A DNA stretch of 64,000 nt. Origin: Christiangramia flava JLT2011. GTDB lineage: Bacteria > Bacteroidota > Bacteroidia > Flavobacteriales > Flavobacteriaceae. The position numbers and the translations under genes were made by a program. The notes under the pieces were generated by a model that searched no databases, was not told the DNA's origin, and saw only the letters and a program-made list of their open reading frames with translations. The stretch is from positions 2,132,001-2,196,000 of the forward strand of contig NZ_CP016359.1 in NCBI RefSeq assembly GCF_001951155.1, written 5' to 3'. Shown in pieces: positions 62,408-64,000 of this stretch (positions within the stretch are counted from its first letter, which is position 1; the number at the start of each line of letters is the position of its first letter).

Positions 62408-64000
62408 ATGTCATCAAACAAAAAATACTGGAAAAGTGTTGAAGAGCTGAATAACAGTTCTATTGTTGAGACGCTAAAAAATAAGGAATTTGCCGAGGAG
62501 ATCCCGGTTGATGAGTTTTTAGGAGATAAAAAATCTCTTGAAAGTTCGAAGACTTCGCGTAGGGACTTCCTAAAGTATGTAGGTTTCTCTACTGCTGCAG
62601 CTTCGCTTGCTGCCTGTGAAGGGCCGGTGATCAAATCTATTCCTTATGTAGTTCAGCCGGAAAGAATCGTTCCTGGTGTTGCTAACTATTATGCCTCTGC
62701 AATTTCTGATGGTTATGATTTCTCACCTGTTTTAGTAAAGACTCGTGAGGGTAGACCAATCAAAATTGAGTCGAATAAACTGGCGACTATTAAGGCTGGT
62801 AGCGGTGCGAGAGTGAACGCGTCAGTATTGTCATTGTATGATACCAAGAGGGTGAAGCGCCCGATGATCGAGGGTCGCAACGTTTCTTGGGAAGAATTTG
62901 ATAAAGAAGTAAAAGGAGCTCTGGAAGGTGCAGATGGTGAAATTGTGTTATTGACGCAAACTTTTGCCAGCCCGTCTACCACAAAGTTGATCCAGGAGTT
63001 TTCTTCAAAATACGGAAACGTTCGTCACGTAGTGTACGATGCGGTTTCTGAAGATGCGGCTTTAAATGCTTTCGCTTCCAAATACGGAAAAAGAGCTTTA
63101 CCGAATTATGACTTTTGTGATGCCGAAGTAATCATTGGTGTTGGAGCTGATTTCCTTGGAGACTGGCAGGGTGGTGGCCACGATGTGAGCTACGCGGAAA
63201 GCCGACTTCCGAAGGATGGAAAAATGTCTCGTCACATTCAGTTCGAGGCAAATCTTACTCAAACAGGTGCGAAAGCTGATAAGCGTGTGCCTGTAAAGCC
63301 GTCTGACCAGAAGAAAGTTCTGGCGGCGCTTCATGGTTATGTTGCAGGAGGAAGTTCTACCAGTGATCTGCCTTCAGGTTTGGATGATGTAGTGGTGAAA
63401 GCTGCAAGTCAGTTAAGAAAAGCCGGAAGTAACGGGGTGGTAGTGTCTGGAATTCCAGATGTAAAAGCTCAACAAATGGTGTTGGAGATCAACGAGGCTC
63501 TTGGTAGCAGCGTGATGGATACTGATAACGCCAGAATGACCAGGCAGGGAAATGCTCAGGCTGTAAAACAGCTTGTAGAAGATATGAATGCCGGTAGCGT
63601 AGGTGCATTGTTGATAGCGGGTGTAAATCCTGCCTACAGTTTGCCAAACGCTGCTGAATTTAAAGAAGGTTTGAAGCAGGTGGGTATGACCCTTTCTTTT
63701 ACTGAAAAGGAAGATGAAACTGCCAAGCTTTGTAAATTTGTCGCTGCTGCTCCTCATTACCTGGAGAGCTGGGGTGATGTTCAGTTCACTGCTAAGCAGT
63801 TTGCATTGACGCAGCCTACGATCAGGCCTCTTTTTGATACTAAGCAGTTTCAGGAGTGTTTATTGGCATGGACTGATAATGACACTTCTTATCATGATTA
63901 TTTAAAGGAAACCTGGGCAGGACAACTTTCAGGAAAAGGATGGGCTAGAGCGCTTCATGATGGAGTGTTTGAAGGATCAAGTCCTGTTTCTGTAACTGCT
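62408..64000 (+). CDS. actB: ActB of alternative complex III, molybdopterin-oxidoreductase-like (partial at window end)
   Basis: The frame runs from ATG 62408 to the last base of the window, 531 codons with no stop. A twin-arginine-type segment SRRDFLKYVGFSTAAASLAAC (about residues 51-71) precedes the large domain; its closing Cys could be lipid-modified. The rest matches the catalytic-subunit fold of complex iron-sulfur molybdoenzymes that ActB shares (SRHIQFEANLTQTGAKADKR and PSTTKLIQEFSSKYG). In ActB the molybdopterin cofactor is lost and the C-terminal part carries iron-sulfur clusters, which lie outside the window. Same direction as actA and probably co-transcribed. Confidence 0.88.
   Translation, partial: MSSNKKYWKSVEELNNSSIVETLKNKEFAEEIPVDEFLGDKKSLESSKTSRRDFLKYVGFSTAAASLAACEGPVIKSIPYVVQPERIVPGVANYYASAISDGYDFSPVLVKTREGRPIKIESNKLATIKAGSGARVNASVLSLYDTKRVKRPMIEGRNVSWEEFDKEVKGALEGADGEIVLLTQTFASPSTTKLIQEFSSKYGNVRHVVYDAVSEDAALNAFASKYGKRALPNYDFCDAEVIIGVGADFLGDWQGGGHDVSYAESRLPKDGKMSRHIQFEANLTQTGAKADKRVPVKPSDQKKVLAALHGYVAGGSSTSDLPSGLDDVVVKAASQLRKAGSNGVVVSGIPDVKAQQMVLEINEALGSSVMDTDNARMTRQGNAQAVKQLVEDMNAGSVGALLIAGVNPAYSLPNAAEFKEGLKQVGMTLSFTEKEDETAKLCKFVAAAPHYLESWGDVQFTAKQFALTQPTIRPLFDTKQFQECLLAWTDNDTSYHDYLKETWAGQLSGKGWARALHDGVFEGSSPVSVTA

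Overview
The window is a chromosomal segment of a marine-type Flavobacteriaceae bacterium, close in flavour to Gramella/Christiangramia or Zunongwangia. I infer this from promoters of the Bacteroidetes form TAnnTTTG (often with TTTG 19-20 bases upstream), the absence of strong Shine-Dalgarno sites, Bacteroidetes-specific families (DUF3050, DUF2723, DUF5916, PorT-like barrels, DUF2061 beside cysCDN, alternative complex III) and an UpxY/NusG-like antiterminator in front of a polysaccharide locus. Assignments rest on reading motifs by eye; no database search was run.

Layout. 1-4.7 kb: ferredoxin reductase end and 2Fe-2S ferredoxin, DUF3050 protein, a small Cys-rich protein, glutaryl-CoA dehydrogenase with an SRPBCC protein, a VOC protein and TrmN6. 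4.9-7.7 kb: reverse-strand ribosomal operon rplM-rpsI-rpsB-tsf with structured leaders and a terminator hairpin between rpsB and tsf. 8-22.7 kb: lipoprotein, DUF5916 outer-membrane protein, polA-maa, glycosylasparaginase, metallophosphoesterase, a cysteine-free thioredoxin-fold protein, a NodB deacetylase, a DUF2723 membrane protein, tRNA-Gln and a beta-barrel protein.

22.7-48.9 kb: a Wzx/Wzy-type exopolysaccharide locus. It starts with an antiterminator gene broken by an in-frame stop, then cysQ, rfbA, rfbB, a promoter-leader-terminator module, manC, a duplicated DUF2061 protein, cysC-cysD-cysN, gmd, fcl, ugd, wzx, a sulfotransferase, a Wzy-like polymerase, three acyltransferases, four glycosyltransferases, an initiating phosphotransferase, wza, wzc and wzi. 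Together these genes would supply GDP-fucose, UDP-glucuronate, dTDP-4-keto-6-deoxyglucose and PAPS, assemble and flip a lipid-linked repeat, polymerise and export it. The predicted product is a sulfated and acetylated, fucose- and uronate-containing polysaccharide. The core (about 34-43.5 kb) is visibly AT-richer than the flanks.

48.9-64 kb: a CHASE/PAS histidine kinase with a single-domain response regulator, an unknown 109-117 residue protein, a phosphoesterase, a small membrane protein, an AsmA-like protein, a tandem universal stress protein, the rimP-nusA-infB operon with a leader hairpin, a SPOR protein, and the first genes of an alternative complex III operon: a hexaheme cytochrome (actA with a fused monoheme domain) and actB, which runs off the window end.

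The points most worth a second look are the broken antiterminator facing an intact attenuator-like leader, the PAPS pathway built into the polysaccharide locus, the redox-dead thioredoxin, the perfect 10-bp-arm palindrome upstream of the act operon, and the hairpin-rich rpsB leader.
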